This document shows, in pieces, positions 42,771 through 53,863 of a DNA stretch of 64,000 nt; positions within the stretch are counted from its first letter, which is position 1, and every line of letters begins with the position of its first letter. This stretch comes from Gracilariopsis chorda (taxonomy: Eukaryota; Rhodophyta; Florideophyceae; Gracilariales; Gracilariaceae): positions 248,001 to 312,000 of the forward strand of contig NBIV01000021.1 in assembly GCA_003194525.1 (NCBI GenBank), in the 5' to 3' direction. Under the pieces are notes generated by a model. That model was not told the DNA's origin and did not search any database. It saw nothing but the letters and a program-made list of their open reading frames with translations. The translations under genes were made by a program, and so were the position numbers.

Positions 42771-44041
42771 TTAACGTCTTTGTTGTCTCCATTACTTCGG
42801 CTGTCTCCCATTACTCCTATTATCTGATTAACAGGCACTCTTGACTTGAAGTTTCCGTTTTCGTCTTTAAACATGTTTCTCACTTGAGGTGATAGCTTCT
42901 GCACAACGTCGGGAGCGATATCTTTTCCTTCCATAAGTCCTTTAACCACGTTATAGATACATTCAGGGTCTTTGTACCAGTGGTTGAATTCTTTACAGTT
43001 GAGGCATCGTGAAACAGCTTTGGGACCCTGTCCTGATGGGATGTACGACTTCTGCCTTCTTCCTTGATTGTATCGCTGATGATTGGGATGCCGCTCGCCG
43101 TGATTGAAGTCGCGCTTGCCTAGCATGCTGCCGATGCGCTTCTCCCTTTGTCCGTATCCACCATCAGGCTTGTCCTCATCTTCTACTTTAAGATCCTTGA
43201 GAACTTCTACAGCATCGTCAAGAGAGATGCGAAAAACGGTCCTATCTTGTCTGACATGGAGTTCATTCGCGTCGACAGTAGCTGTTACGGCATCGATGAT
43301 AGACTTCGCGGTAGCTTCGGGGTCACCCGACGAGTCAGTGGATTGGAGGGCGTTTGCTTTGTCGCGGATCTCGGTCAGTCGGTCCTTGCTTATGACGAAA
43401 ATCTTGTTTGTAGCCTCAGATCGTGATGTGATCGTTGAGACGAGCCTTGTTATCACCGAGCTGTAGACTGATGCCGGAATCTTTGCGTTTTCCAGAAGTA
43501 TCATGGCAAAGTTTTGGCTGTCCTGTTGTATGGTGCCCGTATCACAGTGGTTGAGGTAGTCAAGTGCGGCAGCTTGATACCTTCTCGCGAAGATAGCGGG
43601 TGACTCACCGTTCTTGCGTGTACAGTTGAAGACATTCCGCATCATTTGCACTAACCGGCGTATTCCGTCGGTGGGAGAGTCTTTAGCAACCAGATCTATG
43701 ATCTCGTTAACGATGCCGACCTGCTTGTTAGGTTGTTTGTCATTAGTATCCTCTTCTTCGTCCAAGTTGATAATACCGGCGGTGATGGCTTGTTCTACTT
43801 GGGAAGAGAAAATTGTGTCGAGTGAGTTGAGTAGAGTGAGTCCAAGTGCACTTAGAATGCCCTTTGCTTTCTTATCACCGCCCTTAGCGAATCTTTTAAC
43901 GGTTGTAACCCATAGCGACACTTGCTTGCGCCACTTATATTTGTCGGTCGTTGTGGTAAGCCTTGGCGGTAGGAGCATGTCGAAGCCTGGAGTAGGTGCC
44001 CTGCCTGGGCCCATAACTGTGAAGAGATCGTAATGAGCCAT
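42725..44041 (-). CDS. gag: Copia gag
   Basis: 438 codons from the ATG at 44041, which lies inside the 5' LTR 24 bp from its inner edge; the next ATG (44014) lies within the primer-binding site. Residues before about 330 are the helical capsid part (YKWRKQVSLWVTTVKRF, RRLVQMMRNVFNC, ARRYQAAALDYLNH). A single zinc knuckle near residue 340 reads CLNCKEFNHWYKDPEC (C-x2-C-x4-H-x6-C, two residues longer than the usual last spacing). A Gly/Asn/Ser tail follows. Role: forms the virus-like particle and packages RNA. Which ATG is used is not decidable from sequence: the LTR start fits a 5' leader beginning at the TATA box near 44160. Confidence 0.9.
   Translation of the reverse strand: MAHYDLFTVMGPGRAPTPGFDMLLPPRLTTTTDKYKWRKQVSLWVTTVKRFAKGGDKKAKGILSALGLTLLNSLDTIFSSQVEQAITAGIINLDEEEDTNDKQPNKQVGIVNEIIDLVAKDSPTDGIRRLVQMMRNVFNCTRKNGESPAIFARRYQAAALDYLNHCDTGTIQQDSQNFAMILLENAKIPASVYSSVITRLVSTITSRSEATNKIFVISKDRLTEIRDKANALQSTDSSGDPEATAKSIIDAVTATVDANELHVRQDRTVFRISLDDAVEVLKDLKVEDEDKPDGGYGQREKRIGSMLGKRDFNHGERHPNHQRYNQGRRQKSYIPSGQGPKAVSRCLNCKEFNHWYKDPECIYNVVKGLMEGKDIAPDVVQKLSPQVRNMFKDENGNFKSRVPVNQIIGVMGDSRSNGDNKDVNTPSGSGAQSNSYFR
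44005..44016 (-). promoter_or_regulatory. Primer-binding site, half-tRNA(iMet) type
   Basis: One nucleotide inside the 5' LTR the minus strand reads TTATGGGCCCAG. This is complementary to the conserved CUGGGCCCAUAA of the initiator tRNA anticodon arm. Drosophila copia is known to prime from the 5' half of cleaved tRNA(iMet) at this same segment. It lacks the TGG of ordinary 3'-end priming at the edge. Confidence 0.85.
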
Positions 44042-44542
44042 TTGGTAGGACTGGATACAGTTGGCAGGAATCTACTCTACAGGCGAAATAAAGAGCACAG
44101 GTGCTCGCAGAGGTCACTCCTTCTCTGCCCTCTTTTTTTGCTCTAGCTCCTCAACTATTTATACCTATCGCATCTAACTACGCGTCCTTTGCCGGTATGG
44201 ATTCAACAAGCTATTGTGTTGCATTTTCGATTCGGGGTTCCGTCTATCCCGATTTGGTATCGTGGATAGGCGGATGTCGCAGCGTAGCTATGCCTCACAT
44301 TAGGTCGTCATGGAGCTTGTTGCTGATAACGACTGGTGGTTGCGACGTGCTGGTGGTTGTGGCGTGCTGATGGTCGCGGTGTGCTGATGGTTGCGTTGTG
44401 CTGATGGTTGTGGACGTGTTTTCGCTGTGTTTGCTTTGCTATTGCTGAATGTCAATTGCTGAATTGCCTTTCTTTACTTAGTTCGCGTATTCGCTATTAT
44501 CTGCTTATTAGCATCGCTTAAGCTATTTTAAACATTGTCACA
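44018..44542 (-). repeat. 5' LTR of the copia element
   Basis: 525 bp with TGTGA...TCACA ends. On the minus strand it contains a TATA box (44155-44163) and, near its 3' edge, the gag ATG (44041). The base at 44035 (G) changes gag codon 3 relative to the other LTR. Confidence 0.97.
44155..44163 (-). promoter_or_regulatory. TATA box in the 5' LTR
   Basis: On the minus strand TATAAATAG, about 115-140 bp before the LTR inner edge. Initiation about 30 bp downstream would give a leader of roughly 90 nt before the gag ATG at 44041. Confidence 0.65.
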
Positions 44543-44547
44543 ACAGT

Positions 44548-44803
44548 ACCTGTGAAAGAGCCAAGCGCACGTGTAAGCCACGGTACTGAGAGTAATACGC
44601 CACGTGTCGAGTGGCAGGTAGGCATTGGCAAGCAAATGAGCAATGTTGGCCATAGAATGTATTCATTTATAGAGCAACCACACGTGTGTCGTGTATGCCA
44701 ATTCTTTAGTGGTTACGTAACAGCAGTTTGCGCATTTTGTCGTCTCACAGTAAGTAGTTACGTACAAGTTCCGTCCTGCCACTCTTGCAGTAAATGGCAC
44801 TAG
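44548..44803 (+). pseudogene. Right part of a Cys-rich open frame split by copia
   Basis: The plus-strand frame reads SFIEQPHVCRVCQFF, AVCAFCRLT and SCHSCSK, i.e. three C-x2-C pairs, ending at TAG 44801-44803. Across the copia insertion it is in phase with an ATG at 38583 once the duplicated ACAGT is counted once, giving a 97-residue original frame. C-x2-C triplets suggest zinc binding, but I do not recognise a family and the frame is short enough to be chance. Confidence 0.3.
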
Positions 44804-45475
44804 GCGACATAGGAGCGTACTCACTAGTTTTGTTTTACATGAAAATGCGACGAAAGTCAGCTTACGATTCAACTCCGAGGACCACATCCCACAGTTGTAC
44901 CTAGCCCCCCGGCCACTTCAACTTCAGCAACCTTCTCGGTACAGTTGAGTAGCTCTTTCTTAGCTAGGGTCTTTTGAGCATTGCAACCTTAGCCGGCCCG
45001 TTGTCCATGCACTACAATAATATCAAACACCGCCCCCATGGTTCTCTGGTTCTGATTTCGTTCCATATTGTCGTTTGATTTTGGTTCTTTTTTGCACTTG
45101 CGCTTCATTTTTTGTTTTCTTTGCAAACCACACTTGTTTCTCGGTTGCAGCTTTTTCTTTCCTCGTGGATCTTCCTGGCCTCAGGTGTGGCTTGGATTTT
45201 CTCTCTTGCTTTTATTATCTCTGCGCTGTGCTCACTCAAGAACGTTGCTGATAACGCCTAGGATCACTTGTTGTTTCTCTTTTGGGTTCGCAAGACTGAG
45301 GAAGGTTGAATTCTCGTTCATTTTCTGATGGCGTTTTGTTGTTTCTGCGTACTTTGGTGGTTTGAAGGCCCGCTTTGGTTGTCTTGGTGGCTAATGCTCG
45401 TCTTTTGGCTAGGAATCAAGTTACAATTTTGCTAAATTTTGGCTTGTCACCGCGGCTTCGCTCCTCGCCACCAGA
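44804..45475. other. Flank before the gypsy remnant
   Basis: No recognised gene. The T-rich plus strand (45060-45330) gives low-complexity hydrophobic frames. The left LTR of the gypsy element should lie here but I could not find a matching partner downstream. Confidence 0.35.
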
Positions 45476-48400
45476 ATGGCGTTTTCACTGTACTCTCGCC
45501 GAGGGGTTGCTTCTGCGGAAGGAAGTAGCCTCTCATTCGACAGATGTTCTGTCGACATCCGGAAATTCTTGTTTTACTACGAGAACCTAGCCAATCGTTG
45601 CCGATCAAACGAAGACCGCGCCCTTAACTTTCTTGGATACTTGAAGGTTGATGCCTTTGCGTTTTATTAAGATACTTTTGCTATTGTTGGTGATCTCAGG
45701 AAAGAAGCTCGTGAATAATATGTGGTGAAGGAAGTGTTCCTTGAGCGTGTAGATGCCTCGGAGGAATCTAAAGATCACATTTGACAAACTGTTTCATCTC
45801 GATTGGAATATGGTAATCTCTTAGAATCAATAGATCGTATGGATGCCTGTTTTGAGACAGCGGGATTCAACTAGAAGGCTAAGTTCGGATTGCTCTGGAA
45901 TGAAATGTAGAAGTTCGAAGATTTGGCACAATTTGCTATTTTCTGAGATTACTATCATCATGAAGCCCTTAATAACTTGGGCCGCTCTTTTGCTGCCAGC
46001 CGGAAGACGTTGGGATCCCATGGGGCGTTATATGTCCTTCTGCTGCCCAAGAAAATCCTCCGCATAGAGAACTGAGCAGGTGGGCATGCGTAAGATGACC
46101 TGGAAAAGCGAGTAGATCAGATTACCGATGCGATTGCTCATCTCTCGTTGCTAGCAAAGAAGAATCAGTCTTCGGGCTTGAGTACCAAGCAAGAAGATCT
46201 CTGCTCGTACTGTTACCGACTTAGAAACTACGCAAATCGGTGCGATCTTAATCCTCATCGTGACAATCGTTGCGCAAGGTGCGTGAAGATCGGGTACTCG
46301 GTGGCCAACGTTTGGAAGAAACCGTCAGGGGATAGATGTGTGAAGAATGGCCTAGCAGAATCCGCTGCCAAACATTGACTTGGAGCTGGCCCTGTAAAAC
46401 CAATGCAGCTCGACAGGAACTCTCGTCCGAAGTTGAACCAGATTGGAGTGGTTACAGTCGGCCCAGAAGAAGCCATTGAGGGACTCGTTGCAACGACGAA
46501 ATGTACCGTGGACGGCGCTCCAGTTGCGAAGCAAGCTCGCACGTACGGAACAATAGACATGACGGCATTGCTCGATCTGGATTCATTACATCCAGGAATA
46601 GCGGGGAAGTCAGTCAAGACGAGCCAAAGAAGCGTTCTGAGGACAAACAAACCGGCAACACGCAAACATACCAGCATCATCAAGCCGCAGGAGCATGCTG
46701 GAAAGTACAATGTCATGGAGGAGCTTGCTAATGCCTCTACTGGACTGGAATTTGAACAGCTGAGTCGCACAGATGCTGAAAACGACAAATAAAACGTACA
46801 AAGCATGTTTTCGGGGAAGACCAGTCGAAAAGTCAACGTGGCGCAAACAATGCCCATAGCCAAGTGACTATAATTGGTACCGATCAAGGTCTGTGGTGAG
46901 GTTTCTTAAAATTTCCTGGACTCAGGGGCAGCCCTTAGCTTTATAGCGTCCACATTGTGTCACCTGCTGTGTTCAAAGCCCACTCCTACTCCAAAGAACA
47001 TTACTACGGCCGATGGAGCTTCTCTAAATGTGATAGGTCCGCTGTGAGAAGTGCCTGTGAAGTTGGGATCTGCGCGAGTCTTTCTAGACTTCCTGGTTGT
47101 TTAAGGCATCCCATGTGAAGTTACAATCTGCTTACAGCCCTAGATACCATGCGAGCATGCAAGATGAACAAGATTTCAGCGTACAGGAGGTGACATTAAC
47201 GTTTGATGGTAAATCAATCACTTTGGGATTAGACTACGAACGTGTTGTCCTTCAGGAGTATATTCCGTTGCCCGATTTGGATAGCAAGGACTTTACTTCG
47301 AACCCCGAGGGAGCTATCTGTGACTCTGATATTAACGAGAAGGGTCTGATAGCTGCTTTCTTTGGAAGGGGTCTAATCATCTCCCCATTTCCGGATGGAT
47401 ACGAATAGAATGAGTACTTCGACTCTGAATATTTGGACGCAAGCTACAAAGAGTAGGATAATGTTTTGACAGTCGATATGGACCCAGAGACACAAGAAGA
47501 AGACGAAGGAAGTGCATAGAGAGAGAAGGATAGTACCCAATGGACACGGCCAGCAGCATCAGCCGTCACCCGCTGGTGGAAGTGAATCATTACCATTTCT
47601 GAGGTCTGAGAGGGTAAAGGTTAATGTAGTGTTCCGTGACCAATTCACGAACCATATGGACAGTCTCGAACAACCTCAGAGTTCCAGAGATGAGCGTGAT
47701 CAGATTTGTGACCATGCGGAAGAAGGAGATGAAGATTCTTCCAGAGAGTCTGCTTACTCGATTCCCCCAAACCCGACCCTGCGCTTTCCAATCAGAGCGG
47801 ACATGGTCTTGCTGCAATACGCCAGTCAGGGGCAACCTAGCGAGACCTTAACGATTATAGTGCACAGGCGTTTTCCAGTGCTTCAGGCCGGTGACCCTCT
47901 ACCAGCAGACACCAACGAGCTTCCGATGGGAAGAAGATTTCTGCTTGCAACTGATAGTGTAGCGAAACCAGTGCAAAGCTTTGGTGGGAATGAACAGGAT
48001 GAGTTCACAAAAAATATCTCTAGAAACGTCCCCTCCAGAGGGTGGCGAGAAAGAGGACCGAACACTCTGTCGCTTCCAGGCGAAGACCCAAGAGTCCTTG
48101 ATGACATTGCTGACGATGACGAGGAAGAAGTGCTTGTCTGTACAGACCCTGAAGCTGAGAGGGCTGAACAGCAAATCCCTGAGGTTATGGTGGAAGACCC
48201 AGACGAAGTAAATGAAGAGGCTGATGCACAACAAAGGTATGATCCTCGTGTCATGGAAAGACTGGCTCACGTACCACAAGCCCTGCAGAACGAGATTGCC
48301 GCGAATCTCCAGAGCTTAGATGTTGTTGCATGGTCCTTCCACGACCTGCGCCCACCAGCCACTAATACACTAATTTTGATTAGCGGAAGGGACCCCGACA

Positions 48401-49565
48401 TCTTCGCCTGTGCGTCGCATTCCACCAAATCATGACAAAATGGTCATGAAGGACGTGGAAAAAATGCTAGCTGCCGGGATTATTTTGCCTGCTCGCTCAT
48501 CGTGGTCGTTCCCGGTGGTTTTTGAAGAAGAAAGATGGAAAACAGCGCTCCTGTGTTGATTAACGTTCCCTGAACAAAAAGATGAAGGCAGATAGATGGC
48601 CATTTCCATATATGGAGCAAATCTTCGACGACCTTAGAGGGAACTCGTTTTTATCTACCTTGGATCTCTTTTCAGGCTATTGGCAGTTTTAGATGTCGTT
48701 CCCGTGCACGGAAGTGACTACGTTCGTTCGTCGACTGTGATCTTTCCAGTTCAGAGTAATGCCTTTCAGACTTATGAACTGCCAAGCAGTATTTCAAAAG
48801 ATGACGGACTCGATTCTATCCGATATTTGGTACGTCAAAGTGTACATTGATTATGTTGTTTTGTTTCCACGGACGCTGGAAGATCACGTGCGTCAAATCA
48901 CGAGTGTGTTTCAGATAACCGCTGTTGAAGGCCTGAAGCTCAAGATGTCAAAGTGCTGCTGAGTATCACTTTGTTAGATCATTTGGTCTGCAAAGAAGTG
49001 GTCTCCACGGACTACACGAAGATGGAGTCTATCATAAAGGTCCCAGAGCCGGAAACAACAACCGAACTCAAAAGGTTTCTTGGATTTGCTGCGTACTACA
49101 AGCGTTGCATTTGCAACTTTTCAATGACTGCTGGGGTGCTACAAGATGCACCATCAAAGAATAGGAAGTTCAAATCTACAGATGACATGCGCACGTCGTT
49201 TCAGGAAGGAAACTTGAAGGAAAAGTTGACGAGCTCTCTCGTTTAAGGATTTTCGGATTTTGAGTCTCCATTTCGCGTAGAGACGGATGCTTCTTCGGTT
49301 GCTGTAGTTGGTGTCTTTTCTGAGAAGAAAGACGACGGAATGTTCCATCCTGCGTAGTTTGCGAGCTGGATAATGAGCTAAGCTTAAGAAATGCTCTGTA
49401 TGCGAAAAAGAATTTCTTGCGGTGGTTTTCGAGTTGATAAAGTTTCGAATTTACTTGCTTTCGGCACAGCCGTTTCAGCTGGTAATCGATCACAAGCCAC
49501 TGAGTCACACTTTCAAAAAGCAGAAGGTGCAAGGTCGGCTGGCTCTCTGGCTGGAATTGTCGTAA
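45476..49565 (+). pseudogene. Ty3/gypsy retrotransposon remnant (gag, PR, RT, RNase H)
   Basis: From the ATG at 45476, a gag-like frame (RKFLFYYENLANRCR, then KVDAFAFY) with many stops keeps one phase to about 46800 and includes a cysteine region CSYCYRLRNYANRC and CARCVKIG (degenerate zinc knuckles). Protease: FLDSGAALSFIAS at 46913, with D-S-G-A intact. A variable region follows in other frames (47097-48435). Reverse transcriptase: KMVMKDVEKMLAAGIILPARS (48440), STLDLFSGYWQF, TFVRRL, MPFRLMNCQAVFQKM and VYIDYVVLF at 48840-48866, where the second catalytic Asp is Tyr (TAT 48852-48854). RFLGFAAYYKR follows, then RNase H (PFRVETDASSVAVVGVFSEKKDDG, EKEFLAVVFELIKFRIYLL, LVIDHKPLSHTF). It ends abruptly near 49565; no integrase follows. 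No LTRs found. Confidence 0.85.
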
Positions 49566-49632
49566 CCGTTTGCTACTATGGGCACTGTTGCTGGCCTGGG
49601 ACCTACGCAAGGCTGAGATCTTGTGCAGGTCG
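49556..49632 (+). repeat. 77-bp segment shared with the PIF1 remnant
   Basis: It matches the reverse complement of 21812-21888 at 65 of 77 positions without gaps. In the helicase remnant this codes for the stretch LLLWALLLAW-like just before ATTGIAA. Here it joins directly to the broken end of the gypsy RNase H. Confidence 0.85.
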
Positions 49633-50143
49633 CCACAAGAGTAACCCACTGAGTACCACGTATCTGGCAGAGTTCAGGTGCTTTTCTGTGATATACTTGT
49701 CTTTTGGCGGCGATTTGGGACGTCTGATGGTTTCCCGAACGTAATATCAGCTTCCTGTGCAGGGTCTGGGGCGTCCGCCTTGTCGTACCTTTTGGAGCCG
49801 GAAAGCACACTTCTTTGTGTTAGTAAAGGCAGACTAATCCCTTCAACCGGACATGCATTAAACATCGAACGACTTGAAAACCGGCTGGGAACACTGCGCC
49901 GGTCAAAGTCCAACAAGAGTGTGTGGAGAGTTCTTGTGCTGCGCACGACTGCATCGTGTAAATCTAAGTCTTGCAGCAATTTCTTAATTGCTCATGAAAC
50001 TATGCCCGGTGGGTGTAAAGAAAGAAACTGCAACCAATGTTTCACTTTCAATGTTCTTATATTGGAAATTATTCTGAATCTCTTGCAAACATTTTTAGGG
50101 CTTTAGAAAACGAAAATTATTGTTTTTGTTTTTTTAAATTACC
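49633..50143. other. Spacer between gypsy and Helitron remnants
   Basis: No supported gene; open frames on both strands (49678-50106 plus, 49674-49979 minus) are unremarkable. AT-rich from 50080. Confidence 0.35.
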
Positions 50144-51034
50144 ATGTCACGAGGAGGTACACGTTCGAACTACGGTGTGGCCAGAGCGCAATCTGAAGTT
50201 GCCAGAGCAAATTTGGGTGGGGACAGGGTGAACTCAGGGGGCGCAAGGCCGGGATTTGGACAACATGGACGATTACCAGTTCCTTGGGCTCCAGATGATG
50301 TGGCTGTAAATGAAAGGAAAGCGCACGTGCAAGGACTCATTGTTCCAGCCATGGAAGAAGATGAAATTAGTCCTGCACCTTTGTCCGTCGCTGGGGCAAG
50401 TGGTTCCAGTCCCACATCACGACCAATTTGCTCTCTTATGCCTCCAACTCTACCACCAATGCGTACGCTTGCTTTAAATGTTCAGGGCCACAGCACCATC
50501 GAGGCAGATGCGTGTGCTCTGCCGCAAATTACAGATGAGGAACACATGCCCGTTCCAATGGAAGTGAAAGAGGACAAGATCACTGCCGCTCCCTCACAGC
50601 CGCCGCAGCAGCCTGCTATGCTACAAGATGAGGAAGAACAACAGATGCCAATTCCAATGGAAGTGGAAGAAGATGAGATGTCTCCCATGCCTTCGCAGCC
50701 ACTGCAGCAACCTGCTCTGCCACAAGCTGAACAGGACGAAGAACATATGCCCATTCCGATGGAAATGGAAGAGGATGAGATCACACCGGCTCCCTCACAC
50801 CCGCCGCAGTAGCAACCACAGTAGCTGCTTCATACGACGATCATGCAGTCTGCTGGGCATTCTGATCGAGGACTGCATCTCGTGTACAACGGGTTGGATC
50901 CCGTTACAGCTGAAGTTTGGAAGTATCCATCAAAACGCGCAAGTGTTCTAGAGTTTGAGACGCTTTCCAATACGGGTCAAAGGCGATACGTAAGATGCAG
51001 CGAGCACGCACACAAGCACTTCTCCTGCCCATAA
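50144..51034 (+). pseudogene. Repeat-bearing N-terminal ORF, likely of the Helitron
   Basis: From the ATG at 50144 the frame is Gly/Arg/Ala-rich, then Pro-rich, and carries three direct repeats of about 31-35 residues with the core EEHMPxPMEVEEDEI and PSQPxQQPA (50539-50818). In the third repeat two glutamine codons (CAG) have become TAG (50810-50812 and 50822-50824). The same frame then continues to 51034 with GLDPVTAEVWKYPSKRA, TLSNTGQRRYVRCSEHAH. The repeats are acidic and Pro/Gln-rich, like an intrinsically disordered region. Its position directly upstream of a Helitron Rep region in the same orientation suggests it is that element's N-terminal part; this is inference. Confidence 0.5.
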
Positions 51035-53863
51035 CTACACTCTACATTTAGAACTCATACCTGCAAATATTGCGGTTGTGTTTTGCTTGGCAGAGAGGTA
51101 ACAGAATTTGCTGTGGAATGAGAAGAATCTCCGGATAGGGCGTGACGTTCAACGGAACGCCTGAAAAGGATTGATTCACAGTCTGTATAGTCTGAGAGCG
51201 TTTCTTGCCCAGTTCTTCAACTTGAATACACTGCTTGCGATGACGTTAGCGCTCATGGACATTTTGCATGTGACGGGAGGTGGTCCTTACTTTCTCATAC
51301 TTTAGTTCAACGCAGTGCTCGCTCTCCTTACGCAAAATCAGAGCAACACGCCATACAGCTTTCTGTGGGGTGCTGCTCCGCTTTCATTTGATCCATCTCA
51401 CTATGCACGTTCCAATGTGCGTCATTCATTCAAAACATCAACGTACGAGACATCGTTCCCAAGCTGTACAATGTGATCCAAACGAGGCTAGATCTGGTTC
51501 CGGAACGTTAACGATCCATTCTTATCACCCAACAACAACAAAATGCGAAGATCCCGGTGAATAATAGCGTGAAAGCAGCGGAACGAGGGGTTCTCGTACG
51601 TGAATGCGAAGGAACCCGAAGTGCCACAGTCAGTGTTTTTCATTCATTTGAAGGTCCTCAATCTGGATAGGCTCCTGGTGGCGGGTCAACCATGACGAGA
51701 ACGCTCGTTGTGGATCTGACTGGCCTATACCGAGGGGACTCTTGAGTACCGCGCTTTATATAAGGGACCGTAGCAGAAGAGCACGACGTAGTGACGGCTG
51801 CTGCTGTTGGTGCTGCTGCTGCTGGAGGTGTGGTGACTGTGAATGCCACAAAAAATTCGCAGTGCGGTACTGACTTCTAAAACCCGCATCCAAACTTGCA
51901 AAGAAAGGCAATTTCCCTCTCCTCTACCCGTACGGCGATCAGCCCGAACCGTTTGACATCGGCCTGTTTCTGGACGCAAAAAACTCGACACATCAAGCTC
52001 AGGTCTCAGCGTCAACGAATGTAAGCTCTGAGAGCTCATTTGGGCTGAGAACGCGAAGCGACGTCTGTACTTAGAGAACATCTTCCTGATCAGTGGACCG
52101 TGATGCATATGTGGGTGCTTCCTAACCAAAGATTGAGGACATGGGAGTGCGTTTCCTGGAGAGAGAACAACAGGCCCGGTTTGTAAAAGAGCAAGAGATT
52201 CAGCAAGCACAGCAGCAAACTAGCCATGTGTCACCATCCAAGTTCGCGCAAATGCGACGTACCCTTCTGCTCAATGAATCGGTTAGCTCAGCAGGATACT
52301 GGAAGAACAAACGCATGGATGTGCAGGTTGTCATGTCATGGAGAGGGCCGCCTTCTCTATTCACTACTATCACCAAGAAAAACTGGCGAGAAGACATCCA
52401 GCGCCTTGGGATGGACACCAGCAATCGAAGCGCATTTACAGCAAAGAGTAGCCGCTCCTGACCGTTTGACCGACGGGATCTGATTGCAAAGGTCTATACC
52501 CAGTACGCCAATTAGTTCATGAAGGACTTGGAGAAGAGCTTGGAGCACATCTTTGGAGTGAAGTGCTTGGGGATTGCATCAAAGCTCCAGTTTCAAGAGC
52601 GCAATGTGCCTTATCACCACATGCTCTTGTGGCTCGAAGGGGACGTGATTGAATAAATGGATGTGACCGAACAGCTGATTCGTGCAGAAGGACCCATTCT
52701 TGCCGAAGTCGACGCGTTGCATGCCATCATTAGTTCTATCCATAAGCACCGCCACTCCCCGTACTGCTAGAATCGTGCTGGGCGGTGTCAGTTTGGATAT
52801 GACAGCAACATGTCAGAGAAGTACATTGAAGAAGGCTCGAATCGCGTGATCTACTGCAGAAGAAGGCAAGAAGACCTCAGGATTGTTTCGTACAACCCAA
52901 CTGTCATCAATAAATACTGCTCCCAAGTCAACGTAGAACGCACGTAAGAAGGGGAGCAGTGGCCTATCTGATGAAGTACGCGTTTAAGCTACCCAAAACT
53001 CTGGAGATGGTGCTCAATGTGAGTGATCCTAATGAGACAGGCACGCAGAACGAGCAACAACAAGAGCCGCAGGTGGAAAAGGCATTTGTGCATTCATGCA
53101 AGCGCCTGTGGTGGTCGCTGTCAATGCAGGTTGGAGAGTTTTTGAGTTTCTCCATGTGCACATCATACCCAAAGTAGAGCGACTGGCCATTTATTTGGAA
53201 GGAGAGTGATCGTTTCTGCTCAGAGATCCAAATCAGATCCATTCCGCATCGCAGCCGCCTTCGTTGGGGAGATACTTTGCGAGGCCAAAAGCATACGTGA
53301 ATCTCGACTACCTTTCTTAATTTGAAAAGGTGGGTTTGTATCGCACGCTTCCTGCATGTGTGCTTAACCAATACGACAGAGACAAGACTCAGGTGCCCAC
53401 AGACGACTGCGAACCGCCCGTGTACGTCGTAGTGCGCACGGAAGACGGGAAGTGTGTCGCAAGGATCAGAAGTGTGTCAGCGTTCGACATTGAGCTTTTT
53501 CCTCTTCGCTTGCTACTCATGAATCATGGCTCGCGCTTTTATGAAGACGCAAGCAAGCTCAAATTATAGCAGTATGAAACATATCGTGAAATGGCGATGC
53601 CCAGCGGACTGCTCACGAACGGATCTGAGTTTGATAATACGTTTAAAGAAGCAGAGCAGATCTACAGCACGAACTCTGAACTTCGACGTCTGGTTATTGC
53701 ACTGTACCAACAAGGTGTAGACCCATAGAAAATGGTCGTCGAAAACTGGGAGGTGCTATGTAGCGAAATACATTCAGGCGATGAGCAGCAACAAAACCAA
53801 GAAATGTATCGACGTGCCATGGAGATCTTAAACCGGCACGGTGGGCAAGTGCTACGAATTTAA
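51035..53863 (+). pseudogene. Helitron Rep (Helitron_like_N) remnant
   Basis: The plus strand holds, in order but in broken frames: LAKKGNFPLLYPYGDQ (51890-51940), MGVRFLEREQQARF, GYWKNKRMDVQVVM, RGPPSLFTTITKKNWREDI (52345), FGVKCLGIASKLQFQERNVPYHHMLLWLEG (52552-52650), HKHRHSPYC, RRQEDLRIVSYNPTVINKYC, VAYLMKYAFKLPK, KRLWWSLSMQ, ELFPLRLLLMNH, QQYETYREMAMPSGLL-type text and NRHGGQVLRI before TAA (53861-53863). These are landmarks of the rolling-circle Rep domain of Helitrons. The usual P-H-x-H metal motif reads P-Y-H-H (Tyr codon 52612-52614). Stops are frequent (52459, 52514, 52655, 52768, 52945 and more). No PIF1 helicase follows, so it is truncated. Confidence 0.8.

Larger units (their letters stand above)
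38621..44542 (-). mobile_element. Complete Ty1/copia LTR retrotransposon
   Basis: This is a 5,922-bp element with 525-bp LTRs at both ends (TGTGA...TCACA), identical except at one base (T at 38638, G at 44035), and a 5-bp target duplication ACAGT at 38616-38620 and 44543-44547. Transcription is on the minus strand: 5' LTR 44018-44542, primer site 44005-44016, gag 42725-44041, pol 39186-42770, polypurine tract 39146-39153, 3' LTR 38621-39145. The order PR-INT-RT-RNaseH in pol defines the copia superfamily. Both genes are open throughout, so this copy is young and may be competent. It inserted into sequence with a small Cys-rich open frame. Confidence 0.97.
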
